A stretch of DNA of 64,000 nt from Acuticoccus yangtzensis (GTDB lineage Bacteria > Pseudomonadota > Alphaproteobacteria > Rhizobiales > Amorphaceae): positions 310,001-374,000 of the forward strand of contig NZ_MJUX01000004.1 in NCBI RefSeq assembly GCF_001927245.1, written 5' to 3'. The notes beneath the pieces were generated by a model. It was not told where the DNA came from and did no database searches. It was given only the letters and a program-made list of their open reading frames with translations. The translations under genes and the position numbers were made by a program. This document shows, piece after piece, positions 17,026 through 28,900 of this stretch (positions are counted from its first letter, which is position 1; the number at the start of each line of letters is the position of its first letter).

Positions 17026-18720
17026 ATGACAAACACCGTGTTCGATAGAGCCCTGCCTCCGACACTCCGACCGATCCTTATCTCCCCCTGCGCCCCGGCG
17101 AAAAGGTGGGTCGCGGCGTGTCTCGCCGCCGTTCTCGCGGCGGGTCCCACGCTTCCCGCCCGCGCGCAGGACAACGCCCCGCCCCCCGCCGTGGTCGTCG
17201 CCCCGGTGACCGAGCAGAACGTCACCCGCTCCGACCGTTTCGTCGGCCGCGTGCGGGCGATCCAGTCGGTCGACCTCGTCGCCCGTGTCGAAGGCTTTCT
17301 GGAGAAGGTGAACTTCCAGGAAGGCGCGATGGTCAATCAGGGCGACACGCTGCTGGAGATCGAGAAGGCGCCCTATCAGGCCGCGCTCGCCGCCGCGCAA
17401 GCGCAACTCGCCTCCGCCAATTCGCAGGTGACGGCGGCCCAGGCCCAGCTCAAGAACGCCGACACCGTGCTCGCCCGCCAGGACGACCTCGTCAAACGCG
17501 ACGTCGTCAGCCAGGCGACGCGCGACGATGCGCAGGCGAGCCGCGACGTTGCGGCCGCGCAGGTCCAGTCCGCCCAGGCCGCCGTGCAGCAGGCCCAGGC
17601 CCAGGTGCAGACCGCCGAGCTCAACCTCTCCTACACGGACGTGAAGGCCCCCATCACCGGGCGCACGGGTCTCGTCGCGATCACCGAGGGCAACCTCGTC
17701 AACACCGCCAGCGGCACCATCGCGACCGTGGTGCAGGTGGATCCGATCCGCATCGCCTTCTCGATCCCCGAAACGCTGCTGACGCGTCTTGCCGACCGGC
17801 AGCCGGACGGGAACGGCAGACAGGCCGATCTCTTCACACCCCATCTCGTCCTGTCCGACGGCACCACCTACGGCGAGGACGGCAAGATCAGCTTCGCCAG
17901 CAACCAGATCGACGCTTCCACCGGCTCGCTCGTCATCTATGCGGACTTTCCGAACCCGCGCGGCGTCCTCATTCCGGGCGGCTTCGTCGACGTGGTGGTG
18001 GCCGAGGCGGAAGGCAAAGTGCTTCCCGTCGTTCCGGTGTCGGCCGTGCTGCAGGACCGGCAAGGCCGCTACGTCTTCGTCGTCAACGCCGACAACAAGG
18101 CCGAAGTCCGGCGCATCGACACCGAACAGCAGACGGCAAACGTCTTCCCCGTCACCAACGGCCTGACGACGACCGACACGGTAATCGTGCAGGGCCTGCA
18201 GAAGGTGCGCCCCGGCATCGAGGTGACGCCGACGCCGGCCGCGCCTCCCGCGTCGTCATCGGACAGCGCGGCCGCCTCGTCCGGCAGCACGACGGCCGCC
18301 GCCCCGGCCCCGTCGGGCGGCTCCGCTCCCGCGACCGGCAGCAGCGCTCCGGCATCGTCCGGCAGCGCCGCCCCTGCAGCGTCTGGCACCGCCCCGGCCT
18401 CGACGGGCTCGGACACGACAAGCGCGACACCGGCTTCCCCCGCGCCCGCATCCTCATCCGGCACGACGGCGACGGACACGGCACCGGCCGCGGATCCCGC
18501 ACCCGCGGCATCCGATGCACCCACTACCGACGCCACCGCGAACGACTCCGCCACCGCGACCGACTCCGCGGCCGGGACGGACGCCGCCGCGTCCAGCCCC
18601 GTCCCTGCCGGTGACCGCATGTCGGACGGCACAGCGGCCCTGCCGCTCGAAAATCCGGCTCACGCCCCGGCCGCATCCGGTGACGCCTCCTCCTCCAACG
18701 GGACGGCGACGAACCAATGA
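17026..18720 (+). CDS. RND efflux periplasmic adaptor (membrane fusion protein, AcrA/MexA-like) with a long Ala/Ser/Thr/Pro tail
   Basis: Adaptor linking an inner-membrane RND pump to an outer-membrane channel, about 564 residues from ATG 17026 (upstream GTG 16942 and ATG 16945 are possible). A signal sequence ends near PTLPARAQD. The lipoyl halves flank a long Ala/Gln coiled-coil hairpin ([20 protein letters not shown] onward); [15 protein letters not shown], the beta-barrel [11 protein letters not shown] and [18 protein letters not shown] are typical. Canonical adaptors end near residue 400. Here about 160 extra residues follow, almost only Ala, Ser, Thr, Pro, Gly and Asp. The stop overlaps the pump start by 4 bases (ATGA). 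Confidence 0.93.
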   Translation: MTNTVFDRALPPTLRPILISPCAPAKRWVAACLAAVLAAGPTLPARAQDNAPPPAVVVAPVTEQNVTRSDRFVGRVRAIQSVDLVARVEGFLEKVNFQEGAMVNQGDTLLEIEKAPYQAALAAAQAQLASANSQVTAAQAQLKNADTVLARQDDLVKRDVVSQATRDDAQASRDVAAAQVQSAQAAVQQAQAQVQTAELNLSYTDVKAPITGRTGLVAITEGNLVNTASGTIATVVQVDPIRIAFSIPETLLTRLADRQPDGNGRQADLFTPHLVLSDGTTYGEDGKISFASNQIDASTGSLVIYADFPNPRGVLIPGGFVDVVVAEAEGKVLPVVPVSAVLQDRQGRYVFVVNADNKAEVRRIDTEQQTANVFPVTNGLTTTDTVIVQGLQKVRPGIEVTPTPAAPPASSSDSAAASSGSTTAAAPAPSGGSAPATGSSAPASSGSAAPAASGTAPASTGSDTTSATPASPAPASSSGTTATDTAPAADPAPAASDAPTTDATANDSATATDSAAGTDAAASSPVPAGDRMSDGTAALPLENPAHAPAASGDASSSNGTATNQ

Positions 18721-21700
18721 TCTCGAAGACTTTCGTCGAGCGCCCGCGACTTTCCATCGTCATCTCGCTCGTCCTGACCATCGCCGGCATGTTGGCGCTC
18801 TACGCCATGCCGGTCGCCCAATACCCGGAGATCACCCCGCCCCTCGTCCAGGTCACGGCCTCCTATCCGGGCGCCGACGCCGAGACGATCGCCAACACCG
18901 TGGGCGGCCCGATCGAAGAGCAGGTGAACGGCGTGAAGGGCATGATCTACATGTCCTCCACCTCCTCATCCTCCGGCACCTACAACCTCAGCGTCACCTT
19001 CGATATCGGCGTCGACCCCGACATCGCCCAGGTGAACACGCAGAACCGCGTGTCACAGGCGCTCGCCCGCCTGCCGCAGACGGTGCAGTCGCTCGGCGTC
19101 ACCACACAGGCGCAGTCGACCAACATGCTGGGCCTCATCAACGTCTATTCGCCGGACGGCAGCTACGACCCGGTCTACATTTCCAACTACGCCACCATCA
19201 ACGTGCGCGACCCGCTGTCGCGCGTGGACGGCGTGGGCGACGCGACCCTTCTGGGCGCGCTCGACTATTCGATGCGCGTCTGGCTGCAACCCTTGAAGCT
19301 GGCCGCGCTGAACCTGTCCGCGTCGGACATCGCCTCGGCGATCCAGGCGGAGAACATCCAGGCTTCGCTCGGCACCATCGGCGGCCCGCCGATCGCCGAC
19401 AGCCAGCAGATCCAGTACACCATCACAGGTCAGGGCCAGCTCGAAGACCCGGACGCCTTCGGCAACATCATCGTCGCCACCGGCCAGGACGGCGCCATCG
19501 TCCGCCTGAAGGACGTCGCCCGCATCGAGCTCGGCGCGCAGACCTATTCGTCGACCTCGCGCCTCAACGGCCAGCCGGCCGCCTCCATCGCCGTCTATCA
19601 GGCCCCAGGCGCCAACGCGCTCGCCTCCATGACCGCGGTGCGCGCGGAGCTGGAGCAACTTTCCGCCCGCTTCCCCGAGGGCATCAAATACGAGGTCGTC
19701 TACGACTCCACCCTGTTCGTCTCGGCCTCGATCGATGAAATCATCATGACGCTGGGCATCACGGCGGCCATCGTGATCATCGTGACGTTCATCTTCCTCG
19801 GCAACCTGCGCGCGACGATCATTCCGGCGGCCACCATTCCGGTGTCACTGATCGGCGTGTTCATCGTGCTTCTGGCCTTCGGCTTCTCGGCCAACACCAT
19901 CAGCCTCTTCGCGGTGGTGCTCGCCATCGGCATCGTGGTGGACGACGCGATCGTGGTGGTCGAAAACGTCAGCCGCATCATGGAGGAAGAGGGGCTCGAC
20001 CGGCGCGCCGCCACCCTGGAGGCGATGCGCCAGGTGCAGGGGCCGATCATCTCCACCACCCTCGTCCTCTTCGCCCTCTTCGGTCCGGTCGCCTTCTTCC
20101 CCGGCATCACCGGCGAGCTCTTCCGCCAGTTCGCCGTCACCATCTGCGCCGCGGTCGCCATCTCGTCGATCAACGCGCTGACGCTGTCGCCGGCGCTCTG
20201 CGCGCTGGTGCTCAGCCCGAACACCAAGAAGATGCTGCCCCTGGCGCTCTTCGATAAGCTGCTGGACGGGGTGCGCGGCGGCTATGTCGGCCTCGTCGGC
20301 GTCATCGCGCGGCGCTCGCTGATCGCCGGTATCGCCATCGCGGCGGCCGGCGGCGCGTCCTACATCATGCTGGAGAAGGTGCCCGGCGCGTTCATCCCGA
20401 ACGAGGACGCGGGCGCCCTCTTCGTCGACGTGTCCCTGCCCTCCGGCGCCGCCCTGCCGCGGGCCGACCAGGTGATGGCCCAGGTGACCGAGATCGCCCG
20501 CGCCCAGCCGGGCGTGGCGAACGTCATCACCGTGTCGGGCTACAGCCTGCTGACGGGCGCGCCCAACTCCGGCTCCGGTCTCGCCGTGGTGGTGATGGAC
20601 CCGTGGGACCAGCGCACCACGCCGGACCTGCAACTGGGCGCCATCTACCGCAGCCTCTCCGTCGCCTTCTCGCAGATTCCCGAGGCGAACGTGTTCGCCT
20701 TCCCGCCGCCGCCGATTCCCGGCCTCGGCACCGCTGCGGGCTTCGACTACCGCCTTCAGGGCCTCACCGGCCAAACGCCGCAGGAGATGACCGAGACGCT
20801 GCGCTCGCTCCTCGTCGCCGCCAACCAGGACCCGCGCATCGGCCGCGCCTATTCGAGCTATTCGGCCGACGTCCCGCAGGTCTATCTCGAGGTCGACCGC
20901 GAGAAGACCGAGAGCCTGAACGTGCCGGTGTCGAGCCTCTACAACACGTTGCAGGCCCAACTCGGCTCGCAATATGTGAACGACTTCACCTATCTCGGCC
21001 GCGTCTTCCAGGTGAACATTCAGGCCGACGCGCCCTTCCGCAAGAGCGTGGACGACCTGTCGCAGATCTACGTGCGCTCGACCGACGGCAACATGGTGCC
21101 CGTCTCCACCCTCGCCACGCCGCGCTTCGAGCTCGGCCCGAACCTGTCCTACCGCTACAACCAGTTCATCTCGGCTGGCGTGAACGGCTCGGCCGCCCCA
21201 GGCTACTCGGATGGTCAGGCGATGGAGGCGATGACGGAGATCTCCGCACAGGTGCTCCCGGCCGGCTACTCCTACTCGTGGTCCGGCATGTCCTATCAGT
21301 CACAGGGGCAGGGCAACGCGCTCGGCATCCTGCTTGGGCTGTCGGTGCTCTTCGGCTACCTCTTCCTGGTCGGGCTCTATGAGAGCTGGATGAACCCCTT
21401 CGCGGTGCTGGGCTCGGTCACCATCGCGGCGGCGGGCGCCATCGGGACGATCTACTTCCTCGGCGTGGCGCTGAACGTCTACGTGCAGATCGGCCTTGTT
21501 CTGCTGGTGGGTCTCGCGGCGAAGAACGCCATTCTCATCGTGGAATTCGCCAAGGAGGCGCGGGAGGCCGGACACACCCGCTACGAGGCCGCCCGCACCG
21601 CGGCCGAGATGCGGTTCCGCGCCGTTCTGATGACCGCCTTCGCGTTCATCCTCGGCGTCATCCCGCTGGTGACGGCGTCGGGCGCGGGTGCGGTGTCCCG

Positions 21701-21872
21701 CTTCGTCCTCGGTGTGACGGTGCTGGGCGGCATGGTCGCGGCCACCGTCATCGGCATCCTCTTCATCCCCGGCCTCTACGTCATGTTCCAGTGGCTGGGC
21801 GACGTGGTGAGCGGCAAGAAGACGGTGGAGCGCGGCGCACCGCCTCCAGGCGAGGCCGCCCCGGCGGAATAG
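18717..21872 (+). CDS. RND multidrug efflux pump, HAE1 family (AcrB/MexB-like)
   Basis: Inner-membrane proton-driven exporter, 1051 residues, the usual length. It starts [28 protein letters not shown], typical of HAE1 pumps. The proton-relay acidic pair is in [13 protein letters not shown] near residues 408-409 and the relay Lys is in [17 protein letters not shown] near 936, corresponding to AcrB D407/D408 and K940. Two large periplasmic loops and the docking domain are intact, with [12 protein letters not shown] and GSGLAVVVM features. Substrates are likely amphipathic drugs, dyes or lipids. No outer-membrane gene is in this operon; the tolC gene at 29808-31199 could serve. A strong terminator follows. 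Confidence 0.96.
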   Translation: MISKTFVERPRLSIVISLVLTIAGMLALYAMPVAQYPEITPPLVQVTASYPGADAETIANTVGGPIEEQVNGVKGMIYMSSTSSSSGTYNLSVTFDIGVDPDIAQVNTQNRVSQALARLPQTVQSLGVTTQAQSTNMLGLINVYSPDGSYDPVYISNYATINVRDPLSRVDGVGDATLLGALDYSMRVWLQPLKLAALNLSASDIASAIQAENIQASLGTIGGPPIADSQQIQYTITGQGQLEDPDAFGNIIVATGQDGAIVRLKDVARIELGAQTYSSTSRLNGQPAASIAVYQAPGANALASMTAVRAELEQLSARFPEGIKYEVVYDSTLFVSASIDEIIMTLGITAAIVIIVTFIFLGNLRATIIPAATIPVSLIGVFIVLLAFGFSANTISLFAVVLAIGIVVDDAIVVVENVSRIMEEEGLDRRAATLEAMRQVQGPIISTTLVLFALFGPVAFFPGITGELFRQFAVTICAAVAISSINALTLSPALCALVLSPNTKKMLPLALFDKLLDGVRGGYVGLVGVIARRSLIAGIAIAAAGGASYIMLEKVPGAFIPNEDAGALFVDVSLPSGAALPRADQVMAQVTEIARAQPGVANVITVSGYSLLTGAPNSGSGLAVVVMDPWDQRTTPDLQLGAIYRSLSVAFSQIPEANVFAFPPPPIPGLGTAAGFDYRLQGLTGQTPQEMTETLRSLLVAANQDPRIGRAYSSYSADVPQVYLEVDREKTESLNVPVSSLYNTLQAQLGSQYVNDFTYLGRVFQVNIQADAPFRKSVDDLSQIYVRSTDGNMVPVSTLATPRFELGPNLSYRYNQFISAGVNGSAAPGYSDGQAMEAMTEISAQVLPAGYSYSWSGMSYQSQGQGNALGILLGLSVLFGYLFLVGLYESWMNPFAVLGSVTIAAAGAIGTIYFLGVALNVYVQIGLVLLVGLAAKNAILIVEFAKEAREAGHTRYEAARTAAEMRFRAVLMTAFAFILGVIPLVTASGAGAVSRFVLGVTVLGGMVAATVIGILFIPGLYVMFQWLGDVVSGKKTVERGAPPPGEAAPAE

Positions 21873-21911
21873 TCCCCGCGGCACTCCCGCGCCCTTCTGG
21901 CACGGCACGAC

Positions 21912-21952
21912 GAGAGGGCGGCACCGGAACACCGGCGCCGCCCTCTCTTTTT
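21912..21952 (+). terminator. Rho-independent terminator of the RND operon
   Basis: GAGAGGGCGGC (21912-21922) pairs perfectly with GCCGCCCTCTC (21937-21947) over 11 bases, with an inner CCGG/CCGG pairing, and is followed by TTTTT at 21948-21952. It lies 40 bases after the pump stop and between convergent genes. Confidence 0.92.
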
Positions 21953-21967
21953 CGCGTTGCCGCCACC

Positions 21968-24900
21968 TCAGAGGATGAAGTCCGACACGCCGAGGGACGA
22001 CACGCCGTTCAGTTGAAGCTGCATCTCGATCGCCGCGTCGTCGTCGATATTGATGCTGACGATCGTCATCGCGCCGTAGACCAGGAACGACACTTCCGCA
22101 GTGCCTGGCGTGCGCGTCTGCCCCACGAAGGTCAGATCCTCGCTGCGCATCGTCGCCGTGTCGCCGTCGACGCCGGACAGGTCGATCAGGTCTTCACCGC
22201 GCACGAAGCCGGTCACCATGTCGCGCCGCTGAAAGCCGTAGCCCGTGTCGCCTGTGCCGATCACCGCGACGTCCGCCCCCTCGTCCATGACGAATGTGTC
22301 CGCCCCGGTGCCGCCGACCAGCGTGTCGTCGCCCGCACCGCCGATCAGCGTGTCGCGCCCACCCGCGCCGAACAGGCGGTCGGCGCCGCCCTCCCCGCGC
22401 AGATAGTTGGCGTCGGCGTTGCCGATGATGGTGTTGCGCCCGTCGTTGCCGTAGCCGACGCGCGCCCCGCCGCCGAACTCCAGCCGCTCGATGTTGTCGC
22501 CGAGCCGCGTGGTGCCGGCATAGGTCAGCACCGCGTCGTAGCCTTCGCCCGCCTGCTCCACCGTCACATCGTTGCGCACGCCGACGATGTAGAGGTCGTT
22601 GCCGCTGCCGCCGATCATCGTGTCGTTGCCGGCGCCGCCGTTCAGCGTGTCCGCCCCCGCCTCACCGCGCATATAATCGTTGCCGGCGTCGCCGCTGAGG
22701 AGGTTGTCGACGGCGTTGCCGATCAGCGTGTTGACAGACCCGTTGCCGGTGCCGCTTCGGGCAGTGCCCTGGAGCTCCAGCCGCTCGACATTTTCCGGCA
22801 GGGCATAGTCGATGAAGCTGCGCACCGTGTCCCAGCCCTCGCCCGCCTCCTCGCGCACGATGTCGCCCGCGTTGCCGACGGTGTAGCGGTCGTCGCCCGC
22901 CCCGCCGATCATCGTGTCGGCCCCGCCGCCACCATCCAGCGTGTCGCGGCCGGCCTGACCGACCATGTAGTCGTCGCCCGCCTTGCCCATGAGGCGGCTG
23001 TCGACGCCGTTGCCGATCAGCGTGTTGTCGTCCGCCGAGCCGATGCCGGACCACGCCGCGCCGCGCAGGACCAGCCGCTCCACGTGGGCGGGCAGCGTCA
23101 GGTTGACGTGCGCTTCAACCGTGTCGAGCCCGCCGCCCGCCTCCTCGACGATGAGATCACCCAACCCGTCGACGATGAAGCGGTCGTCCCCCTGTCCGCC
23201 GACGAGGGTGTCGGACCCCGCCCCGCCATCCAACCTGTCGTTGCCGCGCCCGCCGGACATGAGGTTGCCGAGCCCATTGCCGGTGAGCTGATCGTCGCCG
23301 TCGCCGGTGAAGGCATCCTCGATGGTCGCGCCGGCATCGACCCTGATGGCGACCCCGTCAATCCGGCCGGCGGCGCCTGCGGTGAGGTCGATGACGCTGG
23401 CCGCACGAACGGCGGCGGCGTTGATCGCGTCCCGCCCGCCGTCCGTGTCGGTGACCACGCGGCGGGCCGGCGCCGCCCCCGCGTAGTCGCTGAACTCGTC
23501 GGTGTAGATATAGACGTCGTCCGTCCCGCGACGGCCGGACAGCGTGATCGTCGCATTCGACACGAGGCCGGCGTCACCCAGATAGTCGTCGGTGAACCGC
23601 AGCGTCCACGTGCCGGCGCTGGCCTCGCCCCGGAAGGCGTTGCTCATCAGGGTCATGTCCTGCGTGCCGTAGTCGGTGGCGTCGGCGCTGCCGAAATTGT
23701 CGCGCATCAGCTCGCTGATGGTGCCGTCCGGCGACTCCAGCTCGATCTCGAGGTCGCTCAGCCACGTGTGGGTGAGGCCGAGCGAGAGGGCGACCCGCTC
23801 GATGTCGATCTCACCCGTCACCTGAAACGTCATCTCCACCGTGTCTTGGTCGACGATGGTCATGCTCGCCTGATCCGCCGCGACGTCCGCGATGGTGATG
23901 CGGTTGGCCTCGGTGCTGGTGCGCGTCCAGCTTTCGGCGAGGCGTACCGCCGCCAGCGCATCCACCAGACCGAAGCCGTAGTCCTCGGAAAAGTGCATGG
24001 CGCCGCCGTTCCAATCGGTGGCTCCGTTCCAGTCCCAGGCGTAGCGCTCGTTCCCGGTCAGGCCGCCGCCGTCGAAGGTGTCGCCGCCGGTGTGGCGCGC
24101 GGTCGCCGCGAGGATCGCCTGCACGTCGCGGTAGCCGAGGTCGGGGTTGGCCTCCAGCATCAGCGCCACGATACCCGACACCATGGGCGCGGCCGCGGAC
24201 GTGCCGTTGAAGCCCGTGGTGACGAGGTCCGACGCGCCGCCGCGGTTGTAGCCGAGGTGCCCGGTGCGGTCGGTGGTGACGACGTCCCCCGGTACGGGAC
24301 CGCCGAAGGAGGCGACCAGGAGCCCCGCCCCCTCGGTGGAATAGGTCGTTACGTCCCCGTCGCGCTCCACGGCGGCCACGGCGATCGTGCCCCAGTGCGA
24401 GGTGGTCCAGGATCCGGCCGTGTTGTCCAAGCTGCCGCGGCCGTTGCCGGCCGATTTGACGATGATGCTGCCGAGCCCGCCGCGCCCGAAGGCGACCGCA
24501 TCGTCCAGCGTGTCGTGGAGCCCGGCCTGGGCCAGATTCTGCGCCGAATCGTAGAACGCGGTGACGTAGCCCCAACTGTTGTTGATCACGTCGTAGTTGG
24601 CGAAGTTGGCGAAGGCGGCGGACAGTCCGACCGTCGGCCCCACGTGCGTGCCGTCGCCCGACAGGTCCGAGGGCGGAATGCCCGGCATCGAGAAGATCGC
24701 TGCGTCGTAGGCGATGCCGACGGTCCCGCTGCCGTTGTTCGCCGCGGCGATGATGCCGGCGACGGCGGTGCCGTGCGCCCCGTCGCGATCAGGGTGGTAG
24801 CCGTCGACCCCGCGCGCCTCCAGCGCGAAGGCGTAATTGGGCAGAAGATCGGGGTGGAGATAATCGATCCCGTCGTCCAACACCGCGACGCGCACTCCGG

Positions 24901-25138
24901 CGCCGGTATAGTCGTTCCAGACCGAATCCTTGCCGTCCACGAGGCGCAGGTCGCGCTGGCCGTAGGTGCTGTTGGCGAGATGATATTGGGCGGTGAACCA
25001 CGCGTCCGCCGGCAGCGTATCGAGGGCGAAGCGCGAGGCCTCCGCCTCTGCCGCGAGGCCGTCAATCGCGACGGCACCAGCGCCCTCGCGCACCGAAGAC
25101 GGGGTTGGGCTCTGGCCGCCAAGAGTTGTCACGGGCAT
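21968..25138 (-). CDS. Secreted subtilisin-like (S8) serine protease with P domain and RTX calcium-binding repeats
   Basis: Predicted calcium-dependent extracellular protease, about 1056 residues. The catalytic triad is visible: Asp88 (VAVLDDGID), His122 (DGAHGTAVAG) and Ser314 (GFNGTSAAAPM), with the oxyanion Asn near 232 (KSAGNG). A proprotein-convertase-type P domain follows around 400-510 (TWLSDLEIELESPDGT, GTWTLRFTDDY). From about 570 to 960 there are GGxGxDxLx repeats in blocks, and the end FVGQ...GVSSLGVSDFIL resembles the peptidase-M10 C-terminal/type I secretion region. There is no classical signal peptide, as expected for type I export. ATG 25138 has GAGAGGT about 10 bases upstream; longer in-frame starts run into a non-coding-looking region. 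No HlyB/HlyD exporter is nearby. Confidence 0.93.
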   Translation of the reverse strand: MPVTTLGGQSPTPSSVREGAGAVAIDGLAAEAEASRFALDTLPADAWFTAQYHLANSTYGQRDLRLVDGKDSVWNDYTGAGVRVAVLDDGIDYLHPDLLPNYAFALEARGVDGYHPDRDGAHGTAVAGIIAAANNGSGTVGIAYDAAIFSMPGIPPSDLSGDGTHVGPTVGLSAAFANFANYDVINNSWGYVTAFYDSAQNLAQAGLHDTLDDAVAFGRGGLGSIIVKSAGNGRGSLDNTAGSWTTSHWGTIAVAAVERDGDVTTYSTEGAGLLVASFGGPVPGDVVTTDRTGHLGYNRGGASDLVTTGFNGTSAAAPMVSGIVALMLEANPDLGYRDVQAILAATARHTGGDTFDGGGLTGNERYAWDWNGATDWNGGAMHFSEDYGFGLVDALAAVRLAESWTRTSTEANRITIADVAADQASMTIVDQDTVEMTFQVTGEIDIERVALSLGLTHTWLSDLEIELESPDGTISELMRDNFGSADATDYGTQDMTLMSNAFRGEASAGTWTLRFTDDYLGDAGLVSNATITLSGRRGTDDVYIYTDEFSDYAGAAPARRVVTDTDGGRDAINAAAVRAASVIDLTAGAAGRIDGVAIRVDAGATIEDAFTGDGDDQLTGNGLGNLMSGGRGNDRLDGGAGSDTLVGGQGDDRFIVDGLGDLIVEEAGGGLDTVEAHVNLTLPAHVERLVLRGAAWSGIGSADDNTLIGNGVDSRLMGKAGDDYMVGQAGRDTLDGGGGADTMIGGAGDDRYTVGNAGDIVREEAGEGWDTVRSFIDYALPENVERLELQGTARSGTGNGSVNTLIGNAVDNLLSGDAGNDYMRGEAGADTLNGGAGNDTMIGGSGNDLYIVGVRNDVTVEQAGEGYDAVLTYAGTTRLGDNIERLEFGGGARVGYGNDGRNTIIGNADANYLRGEGGADRLFGAGGRDTLIGGAGDDTLVGGTGADTFVMDEGADVAVIGTGDTGYGFQRRDMVTGFVRGEDLIDLSGVDGDTATMRSEDLTFVGQTRTPGTAEVSFLVYGAMTIVSINIDDDAAIEMQLQLNGVSSLGVSDFIL
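22285..23310 (-). repeat. RTX nonapeptide repeat blocks in the S8 protease
   Basis: Repeated GGxGxDxLx units, for example GGRGNDRLDGGAGSDTL, form several short calcium-binding beta-rolls. They are separated by about 70-residue linkers with the recurring pattern DTV...LP.NVERLEL.G.A..GTGN, the same linker type seen in the large RTX protein at 25929. Confidence 0.9.
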
Positions 25139-25900
25139 CGGCGCACGACCTCTCGATGGGGCGCGCGCCAGTGCTGGCAGCGGCGACCCATGGGTTCCGG
25201 GACCAGCCGCCGAAGCGGCACGATGTGGCAGTGGGTCGGGGACGGCCGGACGGCGCCGGCCATGCGGCCGTGCGGAACGCCTGCCTCGCGCAGTCACGCG
25301 CTGCGCTCGGGTGCGGGCGGCCCGTCATCGGCCTCCCGAACCCTGCCTCGCGGTCTTGCCCCGCGGGACGATCCTCGCCCGCCGGACGGCATCAGCCTTC
25401 ATGGCCGGCCCGGCGGCGCGCCGATGCAGCGGTCCGCCGGGCGCCGCACGCCCCTCCGGCAACCCAGGCCGTCGACCTGGGTCCACCGGTGTCGATCGGA
25501 CGCCGCGGGGGATGTCCCGCGCGACGTCGCTTCCTCTGGCGGCAGTGGCCCGATACCGCGCGCGACCGGCCGCAGCCGAACGCACGGCCGACGGGGGTGC
25601 GCGGCGTTCTGGTCGCTGCGGACCAATCGTCCGCGGCGGATCAGAGCGCCGTCGCGACCTCAACTGCCTGAGGGGACGCTAGGGACCGTCGATGGAACGA
25701 GGCTGGAATCTCGATGGGCGGTGCGCTGTTATCGCCGCCGCCACGGAGATGGAGCAAGCATCACGCAAGCTTGCGCCGACGGCCGGGATCCGTCGCCCGA
25801 GAGCGGGCGCGGGAGCGGGTGGACTGGTGCGGGTGGGCGAACGAGGTTTCGGACCCTCGCGGAAGCAACGCGCGGTACCACGGCGGGGCACGCCCGCTCA
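25139..25900. other. Large intergenic region without recognisable gene
   Basis: About 760 bases separate the protease start from the RTX protein end. Several open frames exist on both strands but all give Arg/Pro/Ala-rich translations with no family features, typical of random frames at this GC content. A small CCCAGG/CCTGGG inverted repeat is present near 25465. A promoter for the protease must lie in the part nearest 25138 but no convincing -35/-10 pair was seen. Confidence 0.6.
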
Positions 25901-25928
25901 TGTCCGCCGTTTCAGGCGCGGGCGGACA
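25901..25928 (-). terminator. Hairpin directly after the RTX protein stop
   Basis: TGTCCGCC (25901-25908) pairs with GGCGGACA (25921-25928), 8 perfect pairs with a 12-base loop, abutting the TAG stop. There is no T-run, so intrinsic termination is uncertain; it may protect the mRNA 3' end. Confidence 0.4.
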
Positions 25929-28900
25929 CTATAGAATGAAGTCGGTGCCCGTGAGATAGGTCAGATTGTTGAATTTGATCTGCATCTCGATTTCGAGGTC
26001 GGCATCGGTATTGATGTACAATATCGTGGTGGTGCCGAAGTTATAGTAATTCATCTGGCCCGGCTCCGTGATCGGCCGCGTGCCGATGAAGGTGAAGGCC
26101 TGGTTGCCGGAGATCGTCCGGTCCGCGTCGAGCGCGGACAGATCCACTTTGTCACCCTGCCCGCGGTTGAAATCGGTGATGGTGTCGCGCTCCTCCGGTG
26201 TCGATTTGGAATCGCCGTAGGACAGGTAAGTGGCGCGGTCCGCCCCGGCACCCAAGGTCAGCATGTCCTGTCCGGAATTGCCGATCAGCGTGTCGTTCCC
26301 CTCGTCGCCCATCAGCGTGTCGTTGCCGGCCGCGCCGGTGAGGGAATCGGCCCCGCCGCGGCCGAACAGGCGATTGTCCTCGGTGTTTCCGAGGATCACG
26401 TTGGCGAGCGCGTTGCCGGTCCCCACCGGCCGGCCGGAACCGAGCGTCAGATTCTCGACATTGTCCGGCAGCGTGTAGCTCGGATTGTAGGAGAGGACGG
26501 TGTCGATCCCCTTGTTCGCCGCCTCGATCACCGTGTCGCCTGAGGCCGCCACCACATAGTCGTCGTTGCCCGCCCCGCCGGACATGGTGTCGCTGCCTGC
26601 GCCGCCGTTCAACGTATCGTTTCCGCCGCCGCCCTCCATCACGTCGTCGCCGCCGAGGCCGGACAGGTTGTTGTTCGCGTCGTTGCCGATGATCCGATTG
26701 ACGAGGTCGTTGCCGGTGCCGGACCGCGATCCTGTCCCCAGGATGGTCAGGTCTTCGACGTCCGCGCCGAGCGTATAGTCGAGGAAGGCGATGACGAGGT
26801 CCCTTCCCTCCCCCGCTGCCTCCTGCACGACGTCGCCCGCGGCGGCCACCGTGTAGGTGTCGTTTCCCGTTCCGCCGATCATCGTATCGTCGCCGTCATT
26901 GCCGTTGATGACGTCGTTGCCGGCGCGGCCGACGAGGTAATCGTTGCCGTCCCGCCCGAGCAGCGTATTGTCCAGAGCGTTGCCGAACAGCGTGTTGTCG
27001 CCGGCATTGCCGCTGCCATAGGTGGCGTTGCCGAAAAGCTCCAAACGCTCCAAGTTGTCGCTCAGCGTATAGTTGAAGTAGGCCTGGATCGTGTCCCGCC
27101 CGTCGTTCGCCTGTTCGACGATGACGTCGCTCGAAGCGAGCACGACATAGACGTCGTCACCCGCTCCGCCTTCCATGCTGTCGACCCCGTCGCCGCCGTC
27201 CAGCGTGTCCGCGCCGCCGCCGCCGATCAGCGTGTCACGTCCGGCGAAGCCGCGCAGGAGGTTCGGCCCGTCGCTGCCGACGAGAAGATTGTCGCCGGAA
27301 TTGCCGTTCCCCGTCACCGCGCTGCCGGCGAGGCGCAGCTCCTCGAATTCGGTGCCGATGGTGAAGCCGTCGAGGAAGGAGACGATGACGTCGTACCCTT
27401 CGTCCGCCTTCTCGTCGGCGATGTCGCCGGCGCTGTCGATCACGTAGGTATCGTCGCCGATGCCGCCGACCATGGAATCGTTGCCGGTGCCGCCGTCCAT
27501 GGTGTCCCGCCCGGCCGCGCCGATCAGCGTGTCGTTGCCCGCCCCGCCTTCCAGGCTGTCGGCCGCACCCTTGCCGTCCAGCGTGTTGTTCTGCGCATTG
27601 CCGATGAGCACGTTGGGGCCGTTCGTCCCCATCCCCACCAGCACCGAGCCGAGGAGCGTGAGGTTCTCCAGATCGTCGGTCAGCGTGAAGTCGATGAAGG
27701 TGGCGACGGTGTCGCTCCCCTGGTCCGGCTCCTCCACGATGACATCGCCGGCCCTGTCGATCACGTAGGTGTCGTTGCCGTTGCCGCCGATCATGGTGTC
27801 GGTGCCGGTGCCGCCGTTCAGCGTGTCGTTGCCGCCCGCGCCGACGAGGGAATCGTCCCCCGCTCCGGCATCGAGGCTGTCGTGACCGTTGCCGCCGGCC
27901 AAGGTCGTGGCAAAATCGCCGATGGAGACGAGGATATTGTCGGCATTGTCGCCGATGAGCTGCGCCCCGTTGTACACGGTGACGTTTTCGACGCCGACCA
28001 GCCAGTCCCGCCCCTCGCCCTGATATTCGATGCGCCCGGTGCCCAGATGCACCGTCCAATTGGTGTCGATCGGAACGTCGGACGTGCGCCATTCCAAAGT
28101 GTCCGACCCGCTGCCCCCGTCCCAGGTGGCCGAAGCCGCGCCGGTGCCGGAATTCTTGACGAACAGATCGTCCCCCGCCCCGCCGCCATAGAGGTCGGAC
28201 GCGCGAAAGCCGCTGCCGACGATGGTGTCGTTGCCGTCGCCGCCGTCGATCGTGTCGCGGTCGGCACCGCCGGTGATGGAGTCGTTGCCGGCGCCGCCGT
28301 AGAGCAGGCTCGGCCCGCCGCCCCCCAGGATGGTGTCGTTGCCGCCGCCGCCGTCGATCGTGTCCGAGCCGCCGCCGCCTTCGATGCGGTTGGCGTAGCT
28401 GCCGACGGCGGTGATGACATTGTCGGCGGACGAGCCGATCACCGGCGCGTCCTGACGGATGATGACGTTCTCGACGCTGATCAGCCGGTCCTGGCGCACG
28501 CCGTTCCGGTCGATCCGGCCGAGCTCCAGATTGATCGACCAGCCGGCGGCGGCGGTTGCCGTCATGGCAAGGTCCAGCGTGTCGCTGCCGAAGCCGCCGT
28601 CCCAGGTCACGCCGTCCGGCCCTGCATTGGCGGACTTCACGAAGGTGTCGTTGCCCTCCTCGCCGTAATGGCGCTCACCGGCGTCGGCCCCGGCACGGAT
28701 CGTGTCGTCGCCGTCGCCGCCATAGAGCGTGTCGCGCCCGCCCTCGCCGTTCAGATCGTCGTTGCCGAGGCCGCCGAAGAGGAGGTCGTCCGCGTCACCG
28801 CCGCGGAGGGTGTCCTCGCCGTCCTCGCCATCCAGCGTATCGGTCCCGCCGCCGCCGGCCACGCTGTCATCGCCGCTGCCGCCATAGACGGCGTCGGCCG

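Noticed and set aside
21791-25939. 1382-codon open frame on the plus strand
   Set aside because: Mirror frame of the S8/RTX protease; the repeated Gly/Asp codons of RTX produce long antisense frames rich in Val, Arg and Ala.
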